A stretch of DNA of 64,000 nt from Cercis canadensis (GCA_003255065.1 QAOA01008727.1:179589-243588); one strand, 5' to 3'; shown: positions 1-11,363, numbered from the stretch's first letter. Notes: generated by a model not told the origin, from the sequence alone. A program made the numbers and translations.

Positions 1-3000
1 GGGTTTTAAGGGTCCTCTGTTTACCTGGGAGCGTGGAGGGGTTATGGAACGTCGGGATCGTGCTTTGTGCAATGATCGTTGGCGCGTCCGCTTTGGTGAA
101 GCTAAAGTTTTCCATTTACCCCGTTATAAATCTGACCATCGGCCCATTCTGGTGCAGATGGAGAAGACAATTTTGACCAGCTTGGCCCTTTGTCCGTTTC
201 GTTTCTTTGCGGGGGTGGCTTACCAATGACTCTTTTCCTGGAGTGGTTAAGAACGCTTGGAGTGCTAACAGAAACTGGGTTGATGCAGCGGAGCAGTTTC
301 GGCAGGATGTGAAAGTTTGGAATGTCGAGGTTTTTGGTAATGTGTTCCGGCGGAAGAGACACCTCTTGAAGCGTATCGAAGCTTTAGACAAAAGGAGTGG
401 GAGTAGCCAGGGAGAGTCTTTGGTCAGGCTTCGTGAGGAGCTCTGGAAAGATTATGAAAAAACCTTGCTCCAAGAAGAAATCCTTTGGTTCCAAAAGTCT
501 CGGTCGAAGTGGCTCCAATTTGGAGATCGCATGTCGAAGGAGGAATAAAGTGAGCATGCTTCGTAGTGACTCTGGGGTCTAGATTGAAGATAGTAGCAGA
601 TTGAAGGAGATGGCTGTCAACTATTTTGCAACTCTGTATAGAACGGACCCTGGGCCTTTAGCCGTGTTTCCTATCCAGAATAAATTCCCTGTCATCGGTT
701 CTATGGACCTAGAGGTGATTCAAGCTATGCCAACTGACTTGGAGATTAAAAAAGCCATCTTTGCTATGGGCACCTTTAAAGCTCCAGGCCCAGATGGCTT
801 CCAAGCTATCTTCTTTCATAGTCAATGGGAAAAGATTGGTGAGTCAGTTTGTTCTCTTGTGAAGAATATTTTCCAAGACCCCAGTTTAGTTGCTTCTTTT
901 AATGAGACCCTCTTGGTTCTCATTCCTAAAGTGGAAGGGGTTGAGACTTTGAGTCAATTCCATCCCATAAGTCTTTGCAATGTGATCTACAAAATTGTTA
1001 CCAAGATCATTGCTAGTAGATTAAAACCTCACATGGCACACTTAGTGGCTCCTAATCAGTGTAGTTTTGTTCCTGGTAGACAAGGTTCAGATAACATTAT
1101 AGTGACTCAGGAAGTTATTCATTCTATGGAAAGGAAAAAAGGAAGTAAGGGGTTTATGGCTGTGAAGGTGGACCTTGAAAAGGCTTATGATCGTATGGAC
1201 TGGGTTTTCTTAGAGAGACTTTAGCAGATATTGGTTTCTCTGAGGCTTTTATTGCTCTTATCATGGCTTGCGTTTCCACAGCCTCTATGAGGATCCTTTG
1301 GAATGGTGAAAAGACAGAGGCTTTTGCTATGTCTAGGGGTATTAGGCAAGGTGACCCACTGTCCCCCTACCTCTTTGTGCTCTGTATGGAAAGACTCTCT
1401 CAGTTTATTAATATGGAGGTGCAAGAAAGTAGTTGGAAACCCATTCAGCTTGATCGTAATGGTTCGGCTATTAGTCATCTGTTCTTCGCGGATGATCTGG
1501 TTCTTTTCTCTGAAGCTTCTCTTCATCAGGTGGGAGTTGTTCGTAAGTGTCTTGACGCCTTTTGTGATTCTTCTGGGCAAAGGGTTAACAATGCTAAGAC
1601 TCAAGTCTTTTGCTCCAGAAACGTCCATTTCAATAGGAAGCAGGAAATTTGTGAAGCTTTTAATTTCCAGATGTGTTTTGAGTTAGGGAAGTATCTTGGT
1701 ATTCCCCTTCATCATAAGAGGATTACTAAAGCTACCTATAAGCATGTGTCGAGTAAAGTTCAGAACCGCCTGAGCATGTGGAAGGCCAAGACCCTCTCTT
1801 TCGCTGGTAGAACAACTCTCATTCAGTCAGTAACTAGTGCCATTCCTACGTACTTCATGCAAACCTCCTTCTTACCTAAAGGAGTTTGTGATGAGATCGA
1901 GAAACTGAATAGAGCTTTTCTGTGGGGTTCTACTCAGGAAGCTAGGCGGCCCCATTTGGTGAGTTGGAGGGAGGTGTGCACTCCTAAGGCTTTGGGTGGG
2001 CTTGGGTTAAGGAATGTTAGGTTGACTAACTGTGCCCTCATGATGAAAGTTGGGTGGAGACTGATGAAGGTTAAGGAGAGTCTTTGGTCTAGGGTGTTTC
2101 GGTCAAAATACCGTTGTGGGTTTGATACCATTTCGCAGGTAAGTAGAAAGAGGAATGACTCTAATATTTGGAAAGGTGTTTGCAAAAACTGGATGCATGT
2201 GAAGGACGGAATTCAATGGCAGGTGAGGAATGGGCTTTCGGTGAAATTCTTGGAAGATTGTTGGGTCCCTGGTATCCTTTCCCTTGCTGCTGTGGCTATT
2301 CCTCAGGTGGAGTTGTGCAAACCAGTTCAGGAGTTCTCGACGACGGGTGGTAGTTGGGATTGGACTTTGTTTTCTCACCTGCTCCCTGATAAGATTTGTG
2401 ATCAAATTGCTACCATTGTGCCTCCGTGTTCGCTTTTAGGTGAGGATGTGGTGTGTTGGGCTCATGCTAGTGATGGAGGGTTCTCTGTGAAGTCTACCTA
2501 TGGAGTGCTTGCTAATTGGCATGTTAGTCAAGATAAGTTTTGGAAGCACATTTGGAGGTGGCCTTGTCCCCAAAGAGTTCGCTCCTTCCTTTGGATTATA
2601 AGCCATGAGAAGCTGCTTACTAATTCTTTTCGAGCTCACTTCAGCTCTAGCGGTTCTGAGCTGTGCCTGAGGTGCAACCTTGTGGCTGAGACTTCGTTGC
2701 ATGTTGTTAGGGATTGTTCTTATGCCCAGAATCTCTAGCTCCGTCTTTTGCATCCTAAGTACTGGGATATATTCTCCTCTCGTAGCATGAAAGATTGGGT
2801 TGGGTTAAACCAGAGACGTAACTTGGGTAGAGATGATGTTGGTGGGTGGAGTACTGTTTTTGGTTTTGGGTGCTGGACCCTCTGGTGGAGAAGAAACAAG
2901 GTTGTTTTTGAAGGTAATAATAAACTTGGAGATCCTCTGTTCTCGGTGCTGCAGCGTGCTCAGGAGTATCTCAACCGAAAAGAAACTAGTTACGTGCTTG

Positions 3001-3542
3001 GTAGTAGTTTTCTGCATGGGGAAAATATCCAGGTGCGTTGGTCACCTTCTGAGGTGAACTGGTGTAAGTTTAATGTTGACGGTTCCTGCCGTGCTGATGG
3101 GAATTTGATTGCTTGTGGAGGTGTGCTCAGGGACCACTATGGGATATGGCTGTACGGGTTCTCAGCCAATCTTAAAGTTAGCAACAGTCTTCTGGCTGAA
3201 GTGTGGGGCATCCTTGCCGCGTTGGATTGGGTTGTTAATGCTGGCTAGAGTAGGATTGTTGTGGAAACAGATTCTCTCACTGCTATTAATTTGGTTTCTG
3301 AGGGTTGTTCAGAGTCTCACCCTTGTGACCGTCTTATCTCCTCTATTCGTTCTCTGTTGGACTTAGGAAGTGAGATCAGAATTATTCATTCCTATCATGA
3401 AGCTAATAGAGTAGCTAATTGGCTTGTTAACTGGGCTTTTGATTTTAGTCAAGGCCTAAAGGGTCTTTTGCATCCACTCTTTGAGTGTGGTAGGTTACTA
3501 TTGGATGATGTTACAGGGGTAGGTCGCACCATTCTGGTGTAG
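1..3542 (+). pseudogene. LINE ORF2 polyprotein (endonuclease, RT, RNase H), decayed
   Basis: ORF2 of the LINE would nick target DNA and copy LINE RNA at the nick. Positions 2-170 encode the C-terminal end of the APE-type endonuclease, with the SDHRPI motif near 135-150. Reverse transcriptase spans about 700-1900: KAPGPDGF near 777-800, the SFVPGR block near 1063-1080, and the catalytic FADD box near 1486-1497 followed by LVLFSE. A zf-RVT region with a WKHIWRW start lies at about 2540-2730. An RNase H domain beginning FNVDGS lies at about 3068-3400. The frame changes near 220, near 535 (where part of the RT N-terminus is also missing) and near 1222. In-frame TAG codons occur at 580, 2736 and 3246; the first two look like Trp codons mutated to stop. 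Confidence 0.93.
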
Positions 3543-3583
3543 CTTGTTTGTTTGTTTTCTGTAGTACCAAAAAAAAAAAAAAA
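1..3583 (+). mobile_element. L1-type LINE, 5' end outside the window
   Basis: This is the 3' part of a plant L1-clade non-LTR retrotransposon. It starts inside the endonuclease, runs through reverse transcriptase, a zinc-binding region and an RNase H domain, then a 26-bp 3' UTR, and ends in a 15-base poly(A) tract at 3569-3583. The domain order endonuclease, RT, zf-RVT, RNase H and the poly(A) end are what this family shows. Target-site duplications cannot be checked because the 5' end lies outside the window. The copy is dead: its coding region is split over three frames. It is an ordinary LINE copy of moderate age. Confidence 0.95.
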
Positions 3584-3697
3584 GGGGGTGCAATTAAACT
3601 TACATGTCATTGGCGAACTATGAAGTTGTCGATTAGTAATTCTGATAGCTTGTTAGAGATTGTTTTGTGTTATTTTTTTAGGTGATTGATTTGTGGT

Positions 3698-3728
<31 letters not shown>

Positions 3729-4580
3729 TTGATAGTAGTAACTGCATTTGCAATCAAAGGGATTCAAACTAAGAAAGCGAGTGAGGAGACCAACCATATA
3801 ACTAAGAACACACTTCACTTAGCTAGAGCTCTTCCTCAGATAGTATGTTATTAGACAATTAATATCTCTTTTTTTTATTATAGACAAATAGTATATTATA
3901 ATGAATAGAAAACATAAATTGAAATATAATGTTAAAAGATTGAGAATTTCAAATAATATGTGTTAGAGTTCAAACAATTATGACTACTAAAGGTCATATA
4001 AGCACCTTCTAGCAATATATATTTGTTACAACTTTCTAACGACTAACTAATAAACAATGTTCTTGTGTGTGTGTGTATATATATATATAGGGAAATAAAC
4101 TACTAAAATACTCTATGTCATGAAACCAGTAATAATGGTTTAAGAATTTGTTTTGGGCTTGGAATTGAAAGAATAGAAAAGTACAAAAAAAAAAAGGAAA
4201 TTTGTGAGGTGAGTGATATGAGTATAGATTTGAATCTGTTGTTGATAGAGTGAGAATTGAGCAAGTAAAGATGTATAGAACAGTATGGGCACTGGAAGTT
4301 GTAGGCTTAGTCTACTGCAATAGTCTACGTCTGTGCATACTTAAAACTATTCCATTTATACCAAAATTTCATGAGATTTGGATTGATAGCCAACATAGGT
4401 TTATTATTAATGATATTAAAAACATCCATCAATTACTCAATTACATCGACAATTCTATGAAACCCTGGTTGTTTTGAGGGATTCTGACACCTTGATGAGC
4501 TGCTAGGCTCTAATAAAAAATTTAATTGCAAACTTAGTTCTTAAATTATATATAACCAACACATTAATTTTATGGACAAT
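3584..4580. other. Non-coding, AT-rich stretch
   Basis: This stretch lies between the LINE poly(A) tail and the first CACTA terminus. It holds an ATT microsatellite and a short TG/TA run near 4063-4090. A 75-codon frame at 4250-4477 has no recognisable motif and no coding context, so it is not called. I see no gene here. Confidence 0.6.
3700..3729. repeat. (ATT)n microsatellite
   Basis: About ten consecutive ATT units, an ordinary plant trinucleotide microsatellite. It lies 116 bp beyond the LINE poly(A) tract. Confidence 0.9.
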
Positions 4581-5321
4581 CACTACAAGAAAAATCGCTT
4601 TTTCTTACGGAATTTTCTCACGGAATATGACCATTAGGATTCTCTCACAGAATTTCTCATGGATAGAGCTGACCATGAGAAAAATCCGTGAAAAAATATG
4701 TGCAAATTAGCCCCCAAATTGTAACAATAAATGGGTTGACCATTCTCACGGACTATGTCCATGAGAAAATACATATGTTCTCACGGAATTTCTTATGGAA
4801 TGCTAGCAGCAAGAAAAAGTCCATGAGAAATCGCTATGCACCGTTTCACTTAAATTTTGAATTCTAGGGTTATGTTTCTCACCAACAAAGTCCTTGAGAA
4901 ATTATGTGAGAAAATCTGTTTAACTTCTCCCTTGCGTAGCCACTGCCTCCATTTCCATTTTCAAACTGTTCTCCCTCTCCTCTGTTCTCTGTCGTCCTCT
5001 CTCTCTCTCTCTCTCTCCCTGTAGCAAATCAGCACCATTTCAGCTTCCGGAGCTTGGGTTTTGCACCCCAGTCCCTTACTTCGAGTCTACCAGTTCAGAT
5101 TTTGAGGTTTCTACTCATTGATGTAAGTTCTTATACTCTTCTCTTTTCTTTGAATTTTTATGCGTTTTGTATGAGTAATTTTATTTCAATTACAATGAAA
5201 ATTATATGATCTAGTTGTTTAAAATGTTTATTGCTGATTTTAGATAGTGTAGGAGTTGTTTTAGATGTAGCTTTATAGTGTAGGTTGATATATAGTAAAA
5301 TTCATAATAATATATATATAA

Positions 5322-5322
5322 N
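5322..5322. other. Single ambiguous base (N)
   Basis: This N lies in an (AT)-rich run in the CACTA element. Unlike the other three Ns in the window it has no obvious flanking duplication. It may simply be a poorly read base. Confidence 0.8.
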
Positions 5323-5595
5323 AATAAAATATATATAATTTGTTAAGATTAGGAACTCAATTTTGTTATATGCTTGGTGTTGAATCATTTTGGAATTTTT
5401 TCTAAATTTTTTCAATGGTGTAGAAATAAATTTGTAATTTTTTCAACTGCTGTGTAAGTTTTTACCTTTATTGCTATGTAATTTTGTATGTTGGAATAAA
5501 TTGTAATTTAGGGTTTGTGTTTCTATTGAATTGTGCAGAATTTTAAATTCCTAGATGGTTCTAATTTTAGGGGAGACTCTGCCAAATTTTTGGTA

Positions 5596-5822
5596 GGGTT
5601 TAGGAGTATGGTTTAAGGTTTTGGATTTGGGGTTTGGTGTTTAGGTTTGGGGTTTGGTGTTTGGGTTTAATAGTTTAGGTTTGGGGTTTAGATTTAAGGT
5701 TTAAGGGTTTAGGGTTTAGTAGTTTAGGTTTAAGGTTTAGGAGTTTCGGTTTTAGGGTTTAGAGTTTATGTTTAGTAGTTTAGGTTTAGGGTTTAGGGGT
5801 TAAGGTTTGTTGATTTAGGGAT
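5596..5822 (+). repeat. Degenerate telomere-like repeat (TTTAGGG-related)
   Basis: About 225 bp made of irregular variants of GGTTTAGGGTTT, including perfect TTTAGGGTTTAG pieces. TTTAGGG is the plant telomere unit. The block lies just upstream of the first coding exon of the CACTA TNPA-like gene, in what should be its leader or first intron. It is degenerate and on one strand, so it looks like a simple-repeat expansion within the element rather than a telomere end. Confidence 0.75.
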
Positions 5823-5876
5823 TAATAGTTTTATTGTAATAATTATTTCATTGGTTTTACTTAAATTGTATGACAG

Positions 5877-7392
5877 ATGTCAGACCAACCAAGACAGTCA
5901 TCTTCAATAGCTAGGCCATCATCTAGGAGGGACAAAGGCAAGGCTGTTGCTCCGCCTTCTCAAACCAAGCCGGCCTTGTCTTTGTTTATGTTGACCTTGG
6001 GGTTGGTGCGCACAACATCGCCCACTACAACGTACAAGGGGTGCTTAGGAGTTGCCACCCCAGGCTCCGCATCTCAGCCACTAAAGGGTCGTCACATGTG
6101 AGTCCATCTATTTCGGACTCACCAAGTCTACGTCCGAGCTTCCAACTGGCTGATGGTCGGTTGTTTATTGAGCCATACAAGATGAAGGAGTAAGTTAATT
6201 CTAATACAATTTTTGTTTTAAAGCTTTACTATTAATTATTTCTAATAGTTAACAATTAATTCTTCTTTTGCAGCTTTATGCCTTCCAAGGAGCCCATGAA
6301 CTACATTTCGACTATCTACAAGTTGAAATTTGAGCAAACTTGGCTAGATTTAACCTCAATTCCTGATGAGGTGAAGGAATTCTGGTAGACAGAGTTCAAT
6401 ATAACAATTATTTGATTTAACTTTATTCTAAACTAGTTGGTAAACATATTTAATAACATTGATATGATGTTTTCTAATGCAAAGGAAATGTGCTTGGGAG
6501 CCCCAGCATGAGAGTTAGATTCATAAGATCTGGGTCTCTAAGTGTTTTCACAACCTACACGATTGCTTCCGAGACATTAGGATCCAGAAGTCTAGGGGCA
6601 AATGTTTGTTGCCTACTGTGCTAAAGGCTAGATAGGGCTCTCAGGGGTATAAGGCCATCTCTGAGAGGAACAAGAAGAACCATTCCTTAGACTAGGGGCA
6701 CGCCTTTCACAAGGGTGGTGGCTCTATCATTGTCTTCGGGCACAAACGGAGGCTAGTAAGTGTTTTATTTAATAAATTTATTTTTTTGAGACATGTCAAT
6801 TTATGTTTACTAATAGTTTCTATTTTTTTTGTAGACGAAGGAGTTGGGCAGAGAGCCCAATGCTTCAGAGCCCAATGCTTTAGAGGTTTTCCATCACCTC
6901 TAGCATCGTTGCACTAAGGGCTGGGTCCATCAACGGGCAGAGTCCACCTATGTAAGTATTAAATTCGTTCTTCAATCTTTATGTGAATTACATGTATGTA
7001 TTTTCTTCTAACCTAATTATTTTATCTATGCAGATTGAGTTTGAGAGGTGTCAATCCAAGAGCCAGGCCAAATCCTCTTCCTATTTTGTCACCGGTGGGA
7101 AGAATAAGAAGGGCCAGGTTTGGGCTCTTAGGCCGGCATATTGGATTCTTCCAACTCACAGCCTACTTAGCCCTTGTTGAACCAGATTGCTAGCTTGCAG
7201 CAGGAAGTGGCTCACCTCTGCCTAGTGGCCCAGCCATTGGAAGCCACTGGCATATCCACCGAGGCGTTCGCAGCTATGTTGGGAGACTTACTGCAGCAAT
7301 GCCATGGTGCAACATCCGATTGGTCCTCACAGCCCCCGCTGACGTTGATGCAACTTAGGACTTGGGGACAGATGATAAGGAGTAGTGCTTAG
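5877..7392 (+). pseudogene. CACTA TNPA-like protein (Transposase_24, Ptta/En/Spm), decayed
   Basis: TNPA-type proteins bind the subterminal repeats of CACTA elements and regulate transposition. Five exons with GT-AG borders can be traced: about 5877-6189, 6274-6384, 6485-6755, 6835-6951 and 7034-7392. The first encodes a Ser/Arg-rich start and a RLFIEPYKM stretch, the second the FMPSKEPMNY region. The third and fourth carry the family hallmark: SERNKKNH, then HKGGGSI, then TKELGREP, then a Trp-containing linker. The last has an LNQIASLQQEVA coiled coil. The frame is broken in exon 1 and near 7165, and exon 3 contains several stops, so no functional product is expected. Confidence 0.8.
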
Positions 7393-7750
7393 GGCATTCC
7401 ATTGTATTTTTTTTTTTATATTATATAACATTTTTATTGTATTTAAATTTCATTAATAAAATTTAATTATATTTTCATTTAATTTTTTTATTAATTTGAT
7501 TAAATGTTTAGAAAAAATAAATAGTCATTTGAACAAAAAATAAATAAATAAATAATTTACCATTAAATTTCTCACAGACCTGTGTCTGCGAGAATTTTCT
7601 CATGGAAGTGGTCCGTGAGAAACTCTCACGCATAACAAATGTTTAACCGTGAGAAAGTCCATGACACATTTCTCACGGATCATTTTGTCCATGAGAAAAT
7701 GCTTTTGTCACGCTTGTTTTTCTCGCGCCCTGAAGTTTGTGAGAAATTAT

Positions 7751-8826
7751 GTGGGAACAATTTAACAGTCTATATATATATATATAGTTGTTAAATGACT
7801 GTGGTGTAAAAATAACTGCAGTTTGAATTGATTTTACTTTGTCAAGTGATCATCAGAAACACGTGATTTTTTGTTTGGTTACATATGTTGTACTTTGAGT
7901 TGGTAGATGACAGGGAGTACCAGTGCCTCCCCTCCCCCCAACCCAACAAAAACAAAAAATAGGGGCCACCGAATTACATATATGAAATCTTCAAAATCTT
8001 CCTTTCAAAAATTACTTTCTCCATGGTTGTAATTTAGAGCACCTAACTAAGAGAAAAAGAATACAGCAACTTTAATTTACAGCATCACCTAAACTTGCTC
8101 TTTGGATTAATAGAATAATCTCATTTTAAGCCACTAGATATGATTTAATAGTGAGAGAATTAGATAGTTCGTAGGAAGTTAAGGGTTCAAATCTCCATAT
8201 CGTTATGCAACAATTGAGAATAAACTCATTTATCATAAATACGTATTCGAGTTTTTCTTTCCAAATTACAACATGGTGAATTGGTGATTCAATGTTATCT
8301 TTTGGTCTTTGATAATGGTCATTTTAAAATTATAATCAGAGCCAAAAAAACAAGATTAAAAGATCAAAGTCAATTGCACCGGAGAGATAGTAATATCAAA
8401 ATTTCTCTTTTGATAATTAATACAAATAAAAGAAAAAGATATTATTTAGATCATCACCGAAAGCCAACACAATTTAGAGATGTAGGGTATGTTAAAAGGT
8501 CCTACTAAGTTTAACAAATGTTGACTTTCAAAATAAACAAGCACTTGGCATATAACAGCAAGGTTGTTCATAATTTATAAGTTTCTATCTAGGATAATTC
8601 TTTAGCTCATTAGCTTGCATGTTATTTAATTAAAATTTTAAGAGTATGGGCTTTAGGGAATGTTCAGCAGTCAGTACTTCAGTTCAAAAAGAGAAGATGA
8701 ATTGCCTGTTGTTGCAAACAATTCCTATAGGAGCCTGCAAGAAGAAGAGTTTCTTTTCTTATATCATTTCCTGACATACATAAGTTAATCTAAACGCTAA
8801 TCTTACTTGAGAGCCTTGGGTAAAGA
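7751..8826. other. Non-coding, AT-rich stretch upstream of the cysteine-rich peptide gene
   Basis: The stretch holds a short (TA)n run near 7773-7789 and otherwise no recognised gene or element. Near 8183 there is a GGGTTCAAATCTCC string resembling a Pol III B box, but no A box or tRNA fold was found near it. The last few hundred bases presumably include the promoter of the gene at 8827. Confidence 0.5.
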
Positions 8827-9204
8827 ATGATAGTTATGGGTAAAAGCACTTTCTCAATAATGGTTATGTTAATCATTGTTCTTAATCATATAGTAATGCA
8901 ATCTTCAACTCAGCCTTCTTCTTCTATTCCTACTGTTCAAATCACCACAGAACCTCACTCATTTCTTGAACAGATGGTAATTGAGGAATGCTATTCCTTT
9001 TGCAGAAATATTTGCAAATTATATGGGAGAAATTTGTGGATACACAATAGGAAACCGGGAGGATATGATGATTGTATGCAGAAATGTACCATGAAAAATT
9101 ATAAATGTGAGCATCCTGATCATTTTACTGATGTGAAGTTTGAAAGCTATGATTCTAAAGTTGGTAATTCCCTAGTCTCTCACTTGTGCTTTTATATTTT
9201 TTGA
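8827..9204 (+). CDS. Small secreted cysteine-rich peptide precursor (thionin-like)
   Basis: A 125-residue frame that looks like a secreted plant peptide. Residues 8-25 are hydrophobic (SIMVMLIIVLNHIV) and fit a signal peptide, with likely cleavage just after. The mature part has cysteines at 55, 59, 63, 83, 87 and 94, spaced C-x3-C-x3-C-x19-C-x3-C-x6-C. Paired CxxxC helices of this kind are typical of plant thionin-like or hairpinin-type defence and signalling peptides, which form disulphide-linked helical hairpins. A seventh cysteine (121) lies in a tail that may not be real: GTAATT at about 9163 is a plausible splice donor, so the coding region may end earlier and continue in an unseen exon. 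The start could also be the second in-frame ATG at 8836. No family is firmly recognised; the function is inferred only from the pattern. Confidence 0.6.
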   Translation: MIVMGKSTFSIMVMLIIVLNHIVMQSSTQPSSSIPTVQITTEPHSFLEQMVIEECYSFCRNICKLYGRNLWIHNRKPGGYDDCMQKCTMKNYKCEHPDHFTDVKFESYDSKVGNSLVSHLCFYIF

Positions 9205-9305
9205 TCTAATACATATTATATGCATAGACATAGAAATATATGTGTATGGAAGCAGGAATATTGTTAATAAAAACTTGACGTTATCATTAGAAAAGGGGAA
9301 AAAGG

Positions 9306-9656
9306 AGAGAATTATTTTTTATGAAACAAAAATATTTCTTACTGGGTGATACTTTACTCGATAAGTTTCCAAAATATTTCTTATAGAGAAATTTTTAATA
9401 TTTCTTAGTAGCCGTTATGAGCAATCATGCAACGACTATTGGTGAACACATGATGATCATTGATCAAAAGACATACAAAGGCAATCATTGTGATCAAACA
9501 CTCTGATAATGAATATTGGTCATCGTGAACAACAAAGTGCTTATTTGGTAACCACTCATAATGGCTATGTTAAGTAAAGGGACATTTAGAAAATATTTTT
9601 GTTTGTCACCCACTAGGAAATATTGTTTCCTTGAGTAACTAAAGAATAATTCTCTG
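9306..9656. repeat. Inverted-repeat element, MITE-like
   Basis: The left arm starts GAGAGAATTATTTTTTATG and contains AAATATTTCTTACTGGGTGA. The right arm is its imperfect reverse complement, with TCACCCACTAGGAAATATT and ending AATAATTCTCT. Arms of about 60-90 bp flank about 200 bp without a coding frame. This is the shape of a miniature inverted-repeat transposable element. A clear target duplication was not seen, so the superfamily is left open. Confidence 0.55.
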
Positions 9657-10373
9657 TAAAAGTTAACCATTTTGACTCTCAAAGTTCTTAACTTTTGTAT
9701 ATATATGTTTTTGAGTAAAACCCCCTTTTTGGTCCTTCAATTTTTTTTAAAATATTACTTTAATCCTTGATTTTTTGTCGGTGCCCATTTAGTCCTTCAA
9801 ATTATGTTTTCGCTACAAATTTAGTCCTTCGTCTGGGTCTGTTAGTGAACTTGGATGGAAATTGCCACGTGGCACGTTAAGTGCTGATGTGGCAGTTAAG
9901 TGTTGATTGGGCAAGCTGACATGGCATGAGGGGAGTTGCTGGTGTGGCAAAAGGTGAAAACGACGCCGTTTTGATTAAAAGAAAAAAAAAATTCCGTTGA
10001 GCCATACGGCATCGTTTGCTGAAAAGGAAGAAAAAAGACAGATTCGTGAAAATTCTGAACAAGGGTTTCTTCTGCAAATCCCAAATTTGAACCCAACTCC
10101 TTGAAACACAGCAATCCCTTTCACACAAGATTTTTACTCGTTGGAACCCTAAGCCCCAAATTTTTACTCCCTTTCTGACACTCTCAAACCAGAGTATCAA
10201 AGGAGAGAAACAAGTGGAAGAAAGGAGAACTGCCCTCCTGTGCAATTCATTCTACCGATAAGAAGAAGAAGAAGTCCTCTAACATGTGAATTTTCCAAAA
10301 TCCTGTTTGTCTCCATCTGAAATAAGGCACTGTGGTCCAAGTGGGGTTCACATGGATTAATGGATTAGTCCAT
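9657..10373. other. Terminal-repeat-like block and leader-like sequence, no gene
   Basis: From about 9712 to 9990 the sequence has the TTTAGTCCTTCAA, CCACGTGGCAC and GACGCCGTTTT motifs often seen at ends of plant Mutator-like and unclassified elements. No matching inverted end was found, so no element is called. About 10020-10300 is mixed purine/pyrimidine sequence that could be the untranslated leader of the coiled-coil gene relic found further right. An open frame on the minus strand here (9877-10245) has no recognisable features. Confidence 0.4.
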
Positions 10374-10691
10374 TGTTATGATTAACTCAGAAAAAATAGA
10401 CAATTGATGGAAAAATAAGTGGAAGAAGGAAATAGAATTTCTATTCAAAGCCTCCGTATAGGAAGAACTCCATTTGTTTAGAATATTCTTTCTTAATTCC
10501 TTTCCACCCCTCTCAACTGGTACAAATAACCAACTAACTAATTACAACTAATTCCCCAGCTACCCGGATCAATAGACACGTAGTCATCAGACTAAAATCT
10601 CAACAGTATCAAAACGACCTTGACTATCTACGTTTGCCACCTTCTTCAATGAAATTGTGCATTTAGAGTTATTAACTTTTGACTTATGACA
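10374..10691 (-). repeat. 3' LTR of the compact element
   Basis: It begins TGTTATGATTAACTC and ends TTATGACA in plus orientation, and is a direct copy of 11364-11680. Confidence 0.92.
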
Positions 10692-11363
10692 ATCACCTCC
10701 CTCCTTCTAAGCTTCATTGTCCTCAAGGAAGGACAAGTTCATATGTTCTGCAAGTGATGCTTGTACATTGAACTCTGGAAACTGAGAACGAAACTGAGGA
10801 TGCTCCATCCAAGTGGCTTCTTCAAGTGGAGTGTTGGACCAATGAACCAAGATTTCAGTAACAACATGATTACCTTTACGATGCATTCACCTATTGAGAA
10901 TGGCTACAGGTATTAAAGGCATATCCCTATCCTCAGAGATAGGAGGCAGGTTGGATTAAACCACAGAGTTCCCATGGTGGCGCTTGAGAAGGGAAACATG
11001 AAATATTGGGTGTATTTTTGAATTTGCAGGAAGATCCAATTTGTTAGCCACCTCACCAACCTGGATGTTGTTATGAGTTGGCTGATCAACATTCCGCTCA
11101 AAGTTTTCATCCTGTTCCTCTCGCCCGCTGGTATTCGCAGGTAATTTCTGAGACAGCCAAGCCTTCATAGAGGCACACATTTCTTGCATTTGTTTCGTAT
11201 TCTCGGTCATCTATTTGTTGCTATCGACAATTTGTCGTTCAATCTAAGATAATCGCATGTCAGTCCGTTTCTCTGCCTCATCACCACGAGTCTCTATCTC
11301 CTTGTTCGACACCATTGTTGTAGCAGCAACAGGAAGGGAAATTGAGCCAAGCTCTAATACCAA

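Larger units (their letters stand above)
4581..7750 (+). mobile_element. CACTA (En/Spm) DNA transposon, 3' terminus not recognisable
   Basis: The left end is the classic CACTACAAGAAAAA terminus of plant CACTA elements. It is followed by subterminal repeats built on CTCACGGA and CCATGAGAAA in both orientations (about 4600-4920). The same motifs return in the right subterminal region at about 7570-7750. Between them lies a decayed multi-exon TNPA-like gene. No DDE transposase (TNPD/Transposase_21) is present, so the copy is non-autonomous at about 3.2 kb, short for a CACTA. The expected right terminus (the complement of the left one) is not visible, so the right border near 7750 is approximate and that end is probably lost. 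A second copy of this family begins at 47359. Confidence 0.85.

Noticed and set aside
3745-3830. GGGATTCAAACTAAG near 3770 as another tRNA or SINE hint
   Set aside because: A lone B-box-like string without any fold or tail.
4250-4477. 75-codon open frame between LINE and CACTA
   Set aside because: No recognisable motif, no supporting promoter or splice context.
8150-8260. Possible tRNA-derived SINE or tRNA, from GGGTTCAAATCTCC near 8183
   Set aside because: Only a B-box-like string; no A box at the right distance, no cloverleaf and no poly(A) tail or flanking duplication.
9712-9990. A Mutator-like element end carrying the coiled-coil gene (Pack-MULE)
   Set aside because: The TTTAGTCCTTCAA and GACGCCGTTTT text fits such ends, but no matching inverted end or 9-bp duplication was found up to 14060, so the element is not called.
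9877-10245. 122-codon open frame on the minus strand
   Set aside because: It has no homology-like motif and spans a low-complexity leader-like region; the second overlapping minus frame is equally long. Treated as chance.
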